Assembly (NCBI GenBank): GCA_026987085.1
Contig: JALSNH010000123.1
Location: forward strand, 1-12,269
DNA from: Aquificota bacterium
GTDB taxonomy: Bacteria > Aquificota > Aquificia > Aquificales > QOAS01
Direction: 5' to 3'
DNA length: 12,269 bases
Below are positions 1 to 6,062 of this stretch, piece by piece. The number at the start of each line of letters is the position of its first letter. Position 1 is the stretch's first letter. A program made the position numbers and the translations under genes. The notes beneath the pieces were generated by a model that saw only the letters and a list, made by a program, of their open reading frames with translations, was not told where the DNA came from and ran no database searches.

Positions 1-2
1 AT

Positions 3-284
3 GATGTAATTCATGGAGAACCTATGTGGCTCGGTTTTCAAAAAACTCAAAGATTTCCCAAAATTTTTGTGGCTATGGTAAAAATTGGAGAAGAAACAGG
101 ACAATTGGATAGCATGTTGGATTCTTTAGCAGATTTCTATGAAGATGAAGTTAAAACCGCTATAGATGGTTTAATTTCTATGATTGAACCCTTGATGATA
201 GTTATTATAGGATCTATAGTAGGTTTAATACTTATAGCATTGTATATGCCAATATTCAAAATGGGAGAACTTATTCATTCCTAA
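3..284 (+). CDS. pilC: PilC/GspF-type inner membrane platform protein, C-terminal fragment
   Basis: This is the C-terminal end of a type IV pilus / type II secretion platform protein (T2SSF domain), which sits in the inner membrane and anchors pilus assembly. The frame is open to the left edge, so the start lies outside the window; the ATG at 24 is internal. Seen: the segment FPKIFVAMVKIGEETGQLD followed by a helix with a DFYEDEV-like stretch, then IEPLMIVIIGSIVGLILIALYMPIF, given here as two parts (IEPLMIV and the hydrophobic span after it). The GEETGQLD motif and the last membrane helix with a PIF ending are classic for the family, and the C-terminus looks complete. Full family members are near 400 aa, so roughly a quarter is present. 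It may be pilC or gspF; the fragment cannot separate them. The gene converges on the next one. Confidence 0.88.
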   Translation, partial: DVIHGEPMWLGFQKTQRFPKIFVAMVKIGEETGQLDSMLDSLADFYEDEVKTAIDGLISMIEPLMIVIIGSIVGLILIALYMPIFKMGELIHS

Positions 285-289
285 TAAGG

Positions 290-319
290 GAGGAAATAAG
301 GAAAAAATTAAGTTTCCTC
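290..319. other. Inverted repeat between convergent genes, possible weak terminator
   Basis: A perfect 7-bp stem, GAGGAAA (290-296) and TTTCCTC (313-319), encloses a 16-base A-rich loop. It lies just after the pilC stop and runs into the last codons of the converging 122-aa gene. There is no clean T-run after either arm, so it is not a canonical intrinsic terminator, but its place between two convergent genes fits a transcription-end or mRNA-end structure. The left arm also looks like a ribosome binding site, though no start codon follows it. Confidence 0.3.
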
Positions 320-676
320 AATCTCTTCCCTTATATCTTCATATTTTTTATATTCTTCACTTTGGAGTACTTCTGAAATAAACTTATCTATATCTTCTTT
401 TTCAACGATAGTTCCCATTAAAAGTTTTCCCGTATATTGATTGTTTTCTATTTCCCAAAACATATAAAATGCAGGATATTTTTGTTTTAACATACGGTAG
501 GCACGGCCATATTTAGAATCCTTAAAGGGATTTTGCTCTATAAAGAAATGGTTAGGTGAAAGTTCTATTTTCCATAATTCTACACCCTTTTTGGTAATAA
601 CCTTTTGAAGTTTTGTAGTCTTTTCAAAAAGTACCTTCATAAATTGGTAATATAGTTTTAGAACTTCTATTGGCAC
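308..676 (-). CDS. Hypothetical protein, 122 aa
   Basis: I do not recognise this protein. It is a soluble-looking alpha/beta protein with no signal peptide or membrane span. It is rich in aromatics in the middle (around PAFYMFWEIENNQYTGK) and ends in a charged, helical, acidic tail. The first possible start is a GTG at 676, directly after an in-frame TAA; a second choice is the ATG at 640, 12 codons inside. Neither has a Shine-Dalgarno. A TATAAC box at 695-690 lies 13 bases before the GTG, which would give a nearly leaderless mRNA. The gene is transcribed away from pycB and converges on pilC. Amino acid content matches its neighbours, which supports it being a real gene, but no function can be given. 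Confidence 0.6.
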   Translation of the reverse strand: MPIEVLKLYYQFMKVLFEKTTKLQKVITKKGVELWKIELSPNHFFIEQNPFKDSKYGRAYRMLKQKYPAFYMFWEIENNQYTGKLLMGTIVEKEDIDKFISEVLQSEEYKKYEDIREEIEET

Positions 677-689
677 TTTTTATTGGATA

Positions 690-720
690 GTTATAGAGAT
701 TAAGGAATAACTATTTTCAA
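690..720 (-). promoter_or_regulatory. Candidate promoter of the 122-aa gene
   Basis: On the minus strand TTGAAA (720-715) and TATAAC (695-690) are 19 bases apart, a little longer than ideal. The predicted start of transcription is within about 10 bases of the GTG at 676. AT-rich background makes chance matches common. Confidence 0.3.
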
Positions 721-737
721 CATCTTTCTATATGTTG
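718..737. promoter_or_regulatory. Dyad CAACAT-N8-ATGTTG in a divergent promoter region
   Basis: A perfect 6-bp inverted repeat (718-723 and 732-737) sits between the divergent 122-aa gene and pycB. It overlaps the candidate -35 boxes of both. This is where an operator for a dimeric regulator would be expected, but no known operator consensus is matched. Confidence 0.25.
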
Positions 738-764
738 TTTAAAATTTACCTACCGACTTTTAAT
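735..764 (+). promoter_or_regulatory. Candidate pycB promoter
   Basis: TTGTTT (735-740) and TTTAAT (759-764) are 18 bases apart, placing a transcription start near 771, just ahead of the strong ribosome binding site GGAGG at 780-784. Both boxes are imperfect. Confidence 0.3.
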
Positions 765-793
765 TGTTAATTAATACTTGGAGGTTTCCTTCT

Positions 794-2674
794 ATGAGTA
801 TAGGACAAAAAGAAACCAAAAAGAGGGTTGAATTTACCGATGTAACCTGTAGGGACGGTATACAAAGTCTTTTAGCTACGAGGGTAAGAACGGAAGACCT
901 ACTTCCGGCTATTGAAAAACTAGATAAACTCGGTTTTTGGTCGCTTGAAGTATGGGGAGGGGCTACCTTTGATGTGTGTTTAAGGTATCTAAAAGAGGAT
1001 CCCTGGGAGAGGCTTAAAAAGTTCCGCGAGGTGGCAAAAAATTCCCGCCTCGAGATGCTCGTAAGGGGTCAGTCGCTGGTAGGCTACAGGCACTATCCCG
1101 ATGATGTAGTCGACGCCTTTATTAAAAAAGCGGTTGATGACGGAATAGATGTAGTTAGGGTTTTCGACGCCCTCAACGACGTTAGGAATATGGAGAGGGC
1201 TATAAAGTCGGCGAAAGAGGCCGGCGCAATCGTTAAAGGCGCCATCTCCTACACAATAAGCCCAGTTCACACGATAGATAAGTATGTGGAAATAGCCAAA
1301 CAGCTGGCCGACCTAAAGGTTGACATCATTTCCATAAAGGATATGGCCGGTTTGCTTTCGCCCTACAAGGCCTACGAGCTTGTAAAAAGGTTAAAAGAGG
1401 AGATAGGTTTGCCCGTTCACGTCCACGCTCAGACCACCTCCGCCTTGGCGATGATGGCCTACCTAAAGGCGGTGGAAGCCGGGGCCGACATTATCGATAC
1501 CGACTGCTATTCGATGTCGCTCCAAACCGCCCACCCGACCGGCGAAACGATGATTTACGCCCTCAAAGAGTTCGGCTACGAAGTGCCGGTCGATATGCAG
1601 GGCTACAAAGAGGTTGGCGACTATATGGTAGAGGTTCGTAAAAAGTACAAAAAGTACGATGTTGCCCCTCCTTGGCCCGATGTGGACGTTCTAATACACC
1701 AAATACCGGGTGGAATGATTACCAACTTTATGTCCCAACTTAAGGAGCAGGGACTTGAGGATAAACTCAACGAGGTTCTTGAAGAGGTTGTCCGCGTAAG
1801 GGAAGATTTAGGTTATCCGCCTTTGGTTACTCCGACCTCCCAAATCGTTGGAACCCAAGCGTTGATGAACGTTATCCACGGTGAGCGCTACAAAGTGATA
1901 ACAAAGGAAGTTAAAGATTACGTTAAAGGACTCTACGGTAGACCTCCCGCCCCCATTAAGGAGGAGCTAATTAAGAAAATTTTGGGCGATGAGAAACCGA
2001 TTTACGATATAAGACCGGCCGACCTGCTGGAGCCGATGCTCGATAAGATTAAAAAGGAGGCTATCGAAGCCGGTGCAAGAAACGAGGAGGATATCCTCTC
2101 CTACGCAATCCTGCCGGTGGTAGCTAAAGAGTTCTTCGAATGGAGGGAGAAATTTGAAAAAGGGGAAGTTCCTCCCCCCGAGGTGGAAGAAAATCTCGAA
2201 GAGGTTCCCTCCGAATGTTTGGCACCTTACGAGTTTCAAATTACCGTCCATGGAGAAACCTACAATGTGGAAATAGCCGGTGTTGGTGAAAAAACCCCCG
2301 CAGGGCGTCCTTACTTTATAAGGATTGATGGACGCCTCGAGGAGGTTATGCTCCAACCTATTAGGGAAGCGGAGGTTATCAGTGGAGAGTTTAGCGAAAC
2401 CCCCGAGGGAACCATAGCGGTAGGTAAAAGACCGAGACCTAAAGGGGTCGGAGATGTTACTTCTCCCGTATCGGGTAAGGTTACCGAAATTAAGGTCAAT
2501 GTTGGGGACAAAGTTAAAGAGGGAGATGTTCTTCTCATAGTGGAAGCTATGAAAATGGCCAACGAAGTCCACGCACCGGTGAGCGGAACGGTTGAGGAGA
2601 TACTGGTAAGGGTGGGCGAACACGTTAACCCCGACGAGGTTTTAATAAGAATAAAACCGGAAAAGAGGAAGTAA
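794..2674 (+). CDS. pycB: Biotin-dependent carboxyltransferase subunit (pyruvate carboxylase subunit B / OadA / CfiA family)
   Basis: This 626-aa protein transfers a carboxyl group from carboxybiotin to a 2-oxo acid. Start: the ATG at 794 has GGAGG 9 bases upstream; a TTG at 764 in frame is rejected because it lies before that site. Domains: HMGL-like TIM barrel at about 13-275 (CRDGIQSLLATR at 19-30 with Arg20, Asp21, Gln24; GGATFDVCLRYL at 55-66; RGQSLVGYRHYPDD at 91-104); carbamylated-lysine motif SIKDMAG with Lys182; metal ligands HVH, His209 and His211; PYC/OADA domain at about 290-480; Pro-rich linker; biotinyl domain at about 553-621 with biotin acceptor EAMKM, Lys587. No biotin carboxylase partner is in the window. 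From family knowledge it may be pyruvate carboxylase B, oxaloacetate decarboxylase alpha, or the large subunit of 2-oxoglutarate carboxylase (cfiA) of reductive TCA users. Sequence alone does not decide. Oddity: HVHAQTTS, where relatives often have HxHCHxT or HxHTHDT. Confidence 0.93.
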   Translation: MSIGQKETKKRVEFTDVTCRDGIQSLLATRVRTEDLLPAIEKLDKLGFWSLEVWGGATFDVCLRYLKEDPWERLKKFREVAKNSRLEMLVRGQSLVGYRHYPDDVVDAFIKKAVDDGIDVVRVFDALNDVRNMERAIKSAKEAGAIVKGAISYTISPVHTIDKYVEIAKQLADLKVDIISIKDMAGLLSPYKAYELVKRLKEEIGLPVHVHAQTTSALAMMAYLKAVEAGADIIDTDCYSMSLQTAHPTGETMIYALKEFGYEVPVDMQGYKEVGDYMVEVRKKYKKYDVAPPWPDVDVLIHQIPGGMITNFMSQLKEQGLEDKLNEVLEEVVRVREDLGYPPLVTPTSQIVGTQALMNVIHGERYKVITKEVKDYVKGLYGRPPAPIKEELIKKILGDEKPIYDIRPADLLEPMLDKIKKEAIEAGARNEEDILSYAILPVVAKEFFEWREKFEKGEVPPPEVEENLEEVPSECLAPYEFQITVHGETYNVEIAGVGEKTPAGRPYFIRIDGRLEEVMLQPIREAEVISGEFSETPEGTIAVGKRPRPKGVGDVTSPVSGKVTEIKVNVGDKVKEGDVLLIVEAMKMANEVHAPVSGTVEEILVRVGEHVNPDEVLIRIKPEKRK

Positions 2675-3390
2675 TGGATAAATACAAAGACCTTTTTGAG
2701 GTTCTCTCCTCCTTTACCCTCGAAGACGCCTTTAAGGTTGAAACCTACGACCGCCAATACAGGGCTTTGGAAAAACTCCACTCCTCCTTGGGAAATAACG
2801 AGCTCTTTTTTAAACTCGTTTTGGTTAACGCCTTGCTCTCCTACCAACTCCCCACAAAGGGAGAGGTCTATTGGGAGAACTTTTCGAGGGTCTTTTCAGA
2901 AAAAAAAGACCTCTCGGAGTTTGAGGAGTTTTTAAAAAACTACAACAATAGGTTTTTAAGCGGGAAACTTAAAAGATTGAGAAAGGTTCTAAAGGCTGTA
3001 GAACCGCTAACCAAAAGAGAGTTGGTTCAATTTTGTAAAAACCCCGAAGGGCTTTTGAATTACCTTTCCAAAGCTTTAAAGCAGGATAAAAGCGCCAAAA
3101 CGCTCGTTTTTGCCGTCAAAATGTTTCTCTACGCCTGCCGCATAGCTGGTGTAAAAAATGCAACAGCCCCCTTTGATATGGACATTCCTCTCGATGTGAG
3201 GCTCAAAAAGATCAACCCCGATAGGGAGTTTTGGAAAAATCTCGCCAAAAGGTTGGGTATTCCTCCCCTCCATTTGGACGCTATTGTCTGGACCACTTTA
3301 GGTGGAGATATGGAGTTCTTTAACCAAATAGAGGATAGGGAGCTAAGGGAGAAACTCTTAAAATTAAAAGAGGTTTTAAAAACCCTTTAA
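2674..3390 (+). CDS. Archaeal-type 8-oxoguanine DNA glycosylase/AP lyase (AGOG)
   Basis: This 238-aa protein matches the AGOG family of N-glycosylase/DNA lyases, which excise 8-oxoguanine and nick the abasic site in base excision repair. Seen: NALLSYQLPTKGEVYWENF at 52-70, a family hallmark; NRFLSGKLKRLRKV at 92-105; and DKSAKTLVFAVKMF at 138-151, followed by PFDMDIPLDVR. The lysine of AKT (Lys142) and the aspartate of PLDVR (Asp174) are 32 residues apart, exactly the spacing of the catalytic Lys140/Asp172 pair known from the Pyrobaculum enzyme. Length fits the family. The ATG shares its A with the TAA stop of pycB (TAATG), so translation is coupled to the carboxylase subunit. The family is best known from archaea and scattered thermophilic bacteria, so old lateral transfer is plausible. 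Confidence 0.9.
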   Translation: MDKYKDLFEVLSSFTLEDAFKVETYDRQYRALEKLHSSLGNNELFFKLVLVNALLSYQLPTKGEVYWENFSRVFSEKKDLSEFEEFLKNYNNRFLSGKLKRLRKVLKAVEPLTKRELVQFCKNPEGLLNYLSKALKQDKSAKTLVFAVKMFLYACRIAGVKNATAPFDMDIPLDVRLKKINPDREFWKNLAKRLGIPPLHLDAIVWTTLGGDMEFFNQIEDRELREKLLKLKEVLKTL

Positions 3391-3395
3391 TGATT

Positions 3396-3740
3396 TTATT
3401 CTAATTTAACCTTTTTAGCGTCGGACCAAAGCCAATCTATACCATAATAGTCCCTAACATCGGGTAGCATAATATGGACTATCACATCGCCGTAATCTAA
3501 TACTATCCAACGGTTCCACTCTTTACCTTCCACATGTTGTGGTTTTTCTCCATACTTTTTCTTAATCTCCTCTTCCACGTAATCGGCTAACGCTTTTGCA
3601 TGTGTATCGGAAGTTGCGGAAGCTATCACAAAATAATCGGCCAGCGAAGTTAAACCTTGTACATTTAATGCCGAAATATCCTCACCTTTTTTTGAATCCA
3701 GTATATTTGCTATTTCCTTTACAAAACTTTCTCTATCCAT
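3396..3740 (-). CDS. rsfS: Ribosomal silencing factor RsfS (Iojap family)
   Basis: The protein (114 aa) has the usual RsfS length. RsfS binds uL14 (RplN) on the large ribosomal subunit and blocks subunit joining when nutrients are scarce. Seen: the Iojap-family pattern KKGEDISALNVQGLTSLADYFVIASATSD (residues 18-46, cited in pieces: DISALNVQGL, then ADYFVIASATS), HVEGKEWNRWIVLDYGDVIVHI at 69-90 and the C-terminal YYGIDWLWSDAK, all in the expected order. The ATG at 3740 lies inside the end of bamD, so the two overlap by 22 bases on the same strand and probably share one mRNA. An AAGGGG stretch about 11 bases upstream may serve as ribosome binding site. It converges on the AGOG gene with only 5 bases between stop codons. 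Confidence 0.93.
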   Translation of the reverse strand: MDRESFVKEIANILDSKKGEDISALNVQGLTSLADYFVIASATSDTHAKALADYVEEEIKKKYGEKPQHVEGKEWNRWIVLDYGDVIVHIMLPDVRDYYGIDWLWSDAKKVKLE

Positions 3741-4657
3741 GATTTTGTTAACCCCTTGCCGTTTTTAATCTTTAAAAGTATTTTGTAGTACTTATCCTCT
3801 CCATACTTTTGTTTATAAAGTTGTAAGTTTTTTTCTCCTTTTTGAAAAGCTTCTTTAGCTATTCTTTTCCATCTTTTGATTTGATCTAAAAAGAATTCTA
3901 ACCTTTTTTGGGCAGCTTTTTTATCCTTTATTTCCCCTTTATCAATTTTTTTCTTCAACTCTTGGTATTTTTGTAAAAAAACCTTTTCCTTCTTTTTAGC
4001 ATATTGAGGGATCAAGAGAAGATTTTTTATGTAATGAAATAGAACTTCCTGTTTGTTTATCTCATTTGGATACGCTAAGAGAACATACTCATATCTTAAG
4101 GCGGCCGGATAGTAATATCCATAATCTTCATAAAATTTTGCTATTAAAAGTTGGTGCTGTGCCAATTTTTTTAAAGCTTCTTCCTTTAACTCCTCTATTA
4201 AAGGAAGATACTTGCTATTAGGGAAATTTATAAAAAACTCGTTTATAAGTTTCAAAGCTTTTTGTGTATAGGTTTGGTCCCTCCAAGGGTCTGGAGAAAC
4301 CTTCAAATAAGCCTTTATAAGGTAATAATAAGCTTCCTCAATATTGGGAGCCGTTGGATAAAAGGTTATATAATCTTCCAGTTCAATAATAGCACTTTCA
4401 TATTTTCCAGCTTTATATAATGCCAACGCAAGTTTATATTTAAGTTTCCTTATTTGATCGGGTGTGAGGTAAGCAATTCCCTCTTCAGCCTTTCTCAAAC
4501 TTTCTACAGCTTTATCGTAATTCCCCTTTTTATACAAAATTAAACCTTGCCGATAGTTTTTTAAAACCTGCTCCTCCTTCTCTTTTTTAGTTAATTTTCC
4601 GCAAGAGCCTATTAATAGTAGAACAAATACAATAGGTGCCAGCTCTTTAACTTTCAT
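3719..4657 (-). CDS. bamD: Outer membrane assembly lipoprotein BamD (TPR protein)
   Basis: BamD is the essential lipoprotein of the Bam complex and works in the periplasm on the inner face of the outer membrane, next to BamA. Seen: a lipoprotein signal (KVKELAPIVFVLLLIGSC) with Cys19 as lipidation site; TPR-like helices at about 34-60 (YRQGLILYKKGNYDKAVESL), 73-120 (ALYKAGKYESAIIELEDYI) and 130-165; and the BamD hallmark HQLLIAKFYEDYGYYYPAALRYEYVLLAYP at 168-197, cited here as HQLLIAKFYEDYGYY plus AALRYEYVLLAYP. The Lys-rich C-terminal part (about 220-312) is longer than in E. coli BamD (about 245 aa). The ATG at 4657 lacks a good ribosome binding site; a GATAAT box at 4678-4673 lies 15 bases upstream. 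A general TPR lipoprotein such as YfgM or CpoB is less likely. bamA lies about 3 kb away. Confidence 0.85.
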   Translation of the reverse strand: MKVKELAPIVFVLLLIGSCGKLTKKEKEEQVLKNYRQGLILYKKGNYDKAVESLRKAEEGIAYLTPDQIRKLKYKLALALYKAGKYESAIIELEDYITFYPTAPNIEEAYYYLIKAYLKVSPDPWRDQTYTQKALKLINEFFINFPNSKYLPLIEELKEEALKKLAQHQLLIAKFYEDYGYYYPAALRYEYVLLAYPNEINKQEVLFHYIKNLLLIPQYAKKKEKVFLQKYQELKKKIDKGEIKDKKAAQKRLEFFLDQIKRWKRIAKEAFQKGEKNLQLYKQKYGEDKYYKILLKIKNGKGLTKSWIEKVL

Positions 4658-4672
4658 TTTTCGTTATTGGAT

Positions 4673-4678
4673 ATTATC
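4673..4678 (-). promoter_or_regulatory. Candidate -10 box of bamD-rsfS
   Basis: GATAAT on the minus strand ends 15 bases before the bamD ATG, implying a leader of under about 10 bases. No convincing -35 box is seen. The short gap 4658-4772 is otherwise T-rich and holds no gene or mobile-element end that I can see. Confidence 0.3.
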
Positions 4679-4772
4679 TCCCTATTACCCAATTCCCAGA
4701 AATTCTCCCTAACATGGAGATTTTTTCTTTTAAATCTGAAATAAGAGTTTTGGAGAAAAAATTTTTCCTTAA

Positions 4773-5558
4773 ATGGATAAAAAGTGTCCTTATGTTGTTG
4801 AGCAAATTGTTAGACCAACAGGTATACCGGACCCGGAAGTGGAAGTCCGCCCTACCGAGAACCAACTTAAAGACCTTGTAGAGGAGATTAAAAAAGTTAA
4901 AAAACGCAACGAGAGGGCTTTGGTATTAACCACCACCAAAAGGTTAGCCGAAGATGTTGCGGATTACCTTACCGACCAGGGTATAAAAGCAAAATACCTC
5001 CACTCGGAGTTAAATGCTTTGCAAAGAGCTAAAGTTGTAAAGGAACTTAGAGAAGGAACCATAGATGCAATAGTCGGAGTAAACCTTCTTAGGGAGGGTA
5101 TAGACCTACCGGAGGTTTCGTTGGTTGCCATTTTGGAGGCCGACAAAGAGGGTTTTTTACGGAGCTATAGGAGTTTAATCCAAATAATTGGAAGGGCTGC
5201 GAGGAATATTCATGGCAAAGCTATACTTTACGCGGACCGCATTACCCCATCGATGGAAAAGGCCATTAAAGAAACCGAACGGAGGAGAAAGCTTCAAATC
5301 GAATACAACAAAAGGCACAACATAAAACCGAAACCTATAAGGAAAAAGGTTGTAAGTCTCCTTACAGTAGAAAGCGATTTAGAAACTACCGTTAAAAGTG
5401 AGGAACTAAACCGATTCCGTAATGAGGAGGAAGTTTATAAGGAGATAGCCCTTTTGGAAAAGGAGATGTGGGAAGCCGCCAACAATTGGGAATTTGAGAA
5501 GGCGGCCCGTTTAAGGGACAAAATAAAAAAATTAAAGACCTTAGTAGGTTTAGTTTAG
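4773..5558 (+). CDS. uvrB: Truncated UvrB: C-terminal helicase half and UVR domain only
   Basis: UvrB is the damage-verifying helicase of nucleotide excision repair, usually about 660-670 aa. Only 261 codons are present. The homology starts abruptly at KKCPYVVEQIVRPTGIPDP, which in complete UvrB follows a conserved SATP stretch of the first motor domain. Present: the second RecA-like domain with ALVLTTTKRLAEDVADYL (49-66), YLHSELNALQR (75-85), VGVNLLREGIDLPEVSLVAI (101-120), and SYRSLIQIIGRAARN (131-145, motif VI), then the UVR domain at about 226-256 that binds UvrC. Missing: Walker A, the beta-hairpin, and domains 1b and 2. An in-frame TAA at 4770-4772 sits directly before the ATG. The upstream bases in all three forward frames show no UvrB. 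No internal stop or frameshift is present. It is therefore a recent truncation, an assembly join, or a retained short form. Confidence 0.88.
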   Translation: MDKKCPYVVEQIVRPTGIPDPEVEVRPTENQLKDLVEEIKKVKKRNERALVLTTTKRLAEDVADYLTDQGIKAKYLHSELNALQRAKVVKELREGTIDAIVGVNLLREGIDLPEVSLVAILEADKEGFLRSYRSLIQIIGRAARNIHGKAILYADRITPSMEKAIKETERRRKLQIEYNKRHNIKPKPIRKKVVSLLTVESDLETTVKSEELNRFRNEEEVYKEIALLEKEMWEAANNWEFEKAARLRDKIKKLKTLVGLV

Positions 5559-5767
5559 GTTTCGAGTTCCATCTCCTTTGGAACTTCCACAATTATTGTA
5601 TAAGCAACCAAAAAACCATCAAAACCGTGCTCTTTAGTGTAATTTACCTTTATATCTTTTACAGTTGCACCACTTTCCTGAAGCGTAGTTAAAATTTCAT
5701 TAAGTCTCATTGTAATTTCTACCGAATTGCCTTCTAAAACTACAAATTCAGCCTTTAGTTTTCCCAT
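5555..5767 (-). CDS. Hypothetical protein, 70 aa
   Basis: I do not recognise this small soluble protein. It starts MGKLKAEFVVLEGNSVEITM and has a helix (RLNEILTTLQESG), then two strand-like stretches (ATVKDIKVNY and GFLVAYTIIVEVP). A beta-alpha-beta-beta order is a reasonable guess, no more. An in-frame ATG at 5806 would add 13 residues (MKNSSKNFNLLKR); I prefer 5767 because the added residues look unstructured. A TTTAAT box lies 12 bases before the 5767 ATG, with TTGAAA 15 bases further upstream, which would give a nearly leaderless mRNA. Neither start has a Shine-Dalgarno. Its stop overlaps the stop region of the convergent uvrB fragment by 4 bases. Confidence 0.65.
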   Translation of the reverse strand: MGKLKAEFVVLEGNSVEITMRLNEILTTLQESGATVKDIKVNYTKEHGFDGFLVAYTIIVEVPKEMELET

Positions 5768-5842
5768 TCTTTTGAGTAAATTAAAATTTTTTGAAGAATT
5801 TTTCAATTTTTTGAAATCTGAGCGATTTTAATAGGAAAAAAA

Positions 5843-5870
5843 TTGCAATTGTTAATCACTTCACTATTAA
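5843..5870 (+). promoter_or_regulatory. Candidate promoter of the htrA leader region
   Basis: TTGCAA (5843-5848) and TATTAA (5865-5870) are 16 bases apart, each with four of six consensus bases. Transcription would start near 5877, ahead of the ribosome binding site at 5901-5905. The stretch 5807-5842 shows nothing else. Confidence 0.35.
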
Positions 5871-5871
5871 C
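5851..5871. promoter_or_regulatory. Dyad GTTAAT-N9-ATTAAC overlapping the leader promoter
   Basis: A perfect 6-bp inverted repeat with a 9-base spacer (5851-5856 and 5866-5871) covers the spacer and the -10 box of the candidate htrA leader promoter. That placement suits a repressor operator. The spacer length is like that of CIRCE, but the arm sequence is not. Confidence 0.3.
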
Positions 5872-5912
5872 TTCAAATTTTTTCATTTCCTTAAACCTTT
5901 GGAGGTTAGTGA

Positions 5913-5969
5913 ATGAAAAATTATCTATCCCTTTGCGGTTTTAAAAAAGCTACCCGCTTTGGTATCTAA
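5913..5969 (+). CDS. Possible 18-aa leader peptide upstream of htrA
   Basis: An ATG with a strong GGAGG 7 bases upstream (5901-5905) opens an 18-codon frame, MKNYLSLCGFKKATRFGI. This is one of only a few canonical ribosome binding sites in the window, and htrA itself has none. The last codons lie inside the 5' arm of a stem that closes downstream (5960-5966 with 5999-6005), so a translating ribosome would keep that stem open. This is the usual set-up of a translation-sensing leader peptide. It is too short to act as a SecM-like arrest peptide from inside the exit tunnel. It has no known relative that I can name and could be a chance ORF. Confidence 0.35.
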   Translation: MKNYLSLCGFKKATRFGI

Positions 5970-6005
5970 ATACATCTTTTTCCATCATTTTTATGATGGA
6001 TACCA
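5935..6005 (+). promoter_or_regulatory. Structured leader RNA with nested stem-loops before htrA
   Basis: Three possible stems are seen. GCGG/CCGC pairs 5935-5938 with 5954-5957. TGGTATC/GATACCA is a perfect 7-bp stem (5960-5966 with 5999-6005). Inside it, TCCATCAT-TTTT-ATGATGGA is a perfect 8-bp hairpin with a 4-base loop (5981-6000). The last two share bases 5999-6000, so they either stack or compete. No T-run follows, so it is not a plain terminator. Confidence 0.4.
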
Positions 6006-6044
6006 GCAACTTTTAATAAAAAAATTAATCGGAACAGTGAAAAA

Positions 6045-6050
6045 TATTAA
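6045..6050 (+). promoter_or_regulatory. Candidate -10 box of htrA
   Basis: TATTAA ends 12 bases before the htrA ATG, implying a leader of about 6 bases. No clear -35 box is present. It may act alongside the upstream promoter. Confidence 0.25.
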
Positions 6051-6062
6051 GTTATTTCTTTT

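Noticed and set aside
288..293. Orphan GGGAGG ribosome binding site after pilC
   Set aside because: No ATG, GTG or TTG follows at a workable distance; the bases form the left arm of an inverted repeat instead.
764..793. Upstream TTG start for the carboxyltransferase gene
   Set aside because: The GGAGG site at 780-784 lies inside this extension and is ideally placed for the ATG at 794, where family homology begins.
1967..2847. Long open frames on the minus strand under the carboxyltransferase and AGOG genes
   Set aside because: They are antisense to strongly conserved coding sequence, have no domain I can recognise, and mirror the codon bias of the true genes.
3372..3384. GGTTTT-A-AAAACC as terminator between AGOG and rsfS
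   Set aside because: The arms leave a loop of one base, so the real stem would be about four pairs, and it lies within the AGOG coding end.
4658..4772. Insertion sequence remnant between bamD and the uvrB fragment
   Set aside because: No terminal inverted repeats, target duplication or transposase pieces could be seen in this short T-rich gap.
4674..4865. Minus-strand 63-codon frame upstream of bamD
   Set aside because: It overlaps the conserved start of the UvrB fragment in antisense, has no recognisable content and no ribosome binding site.
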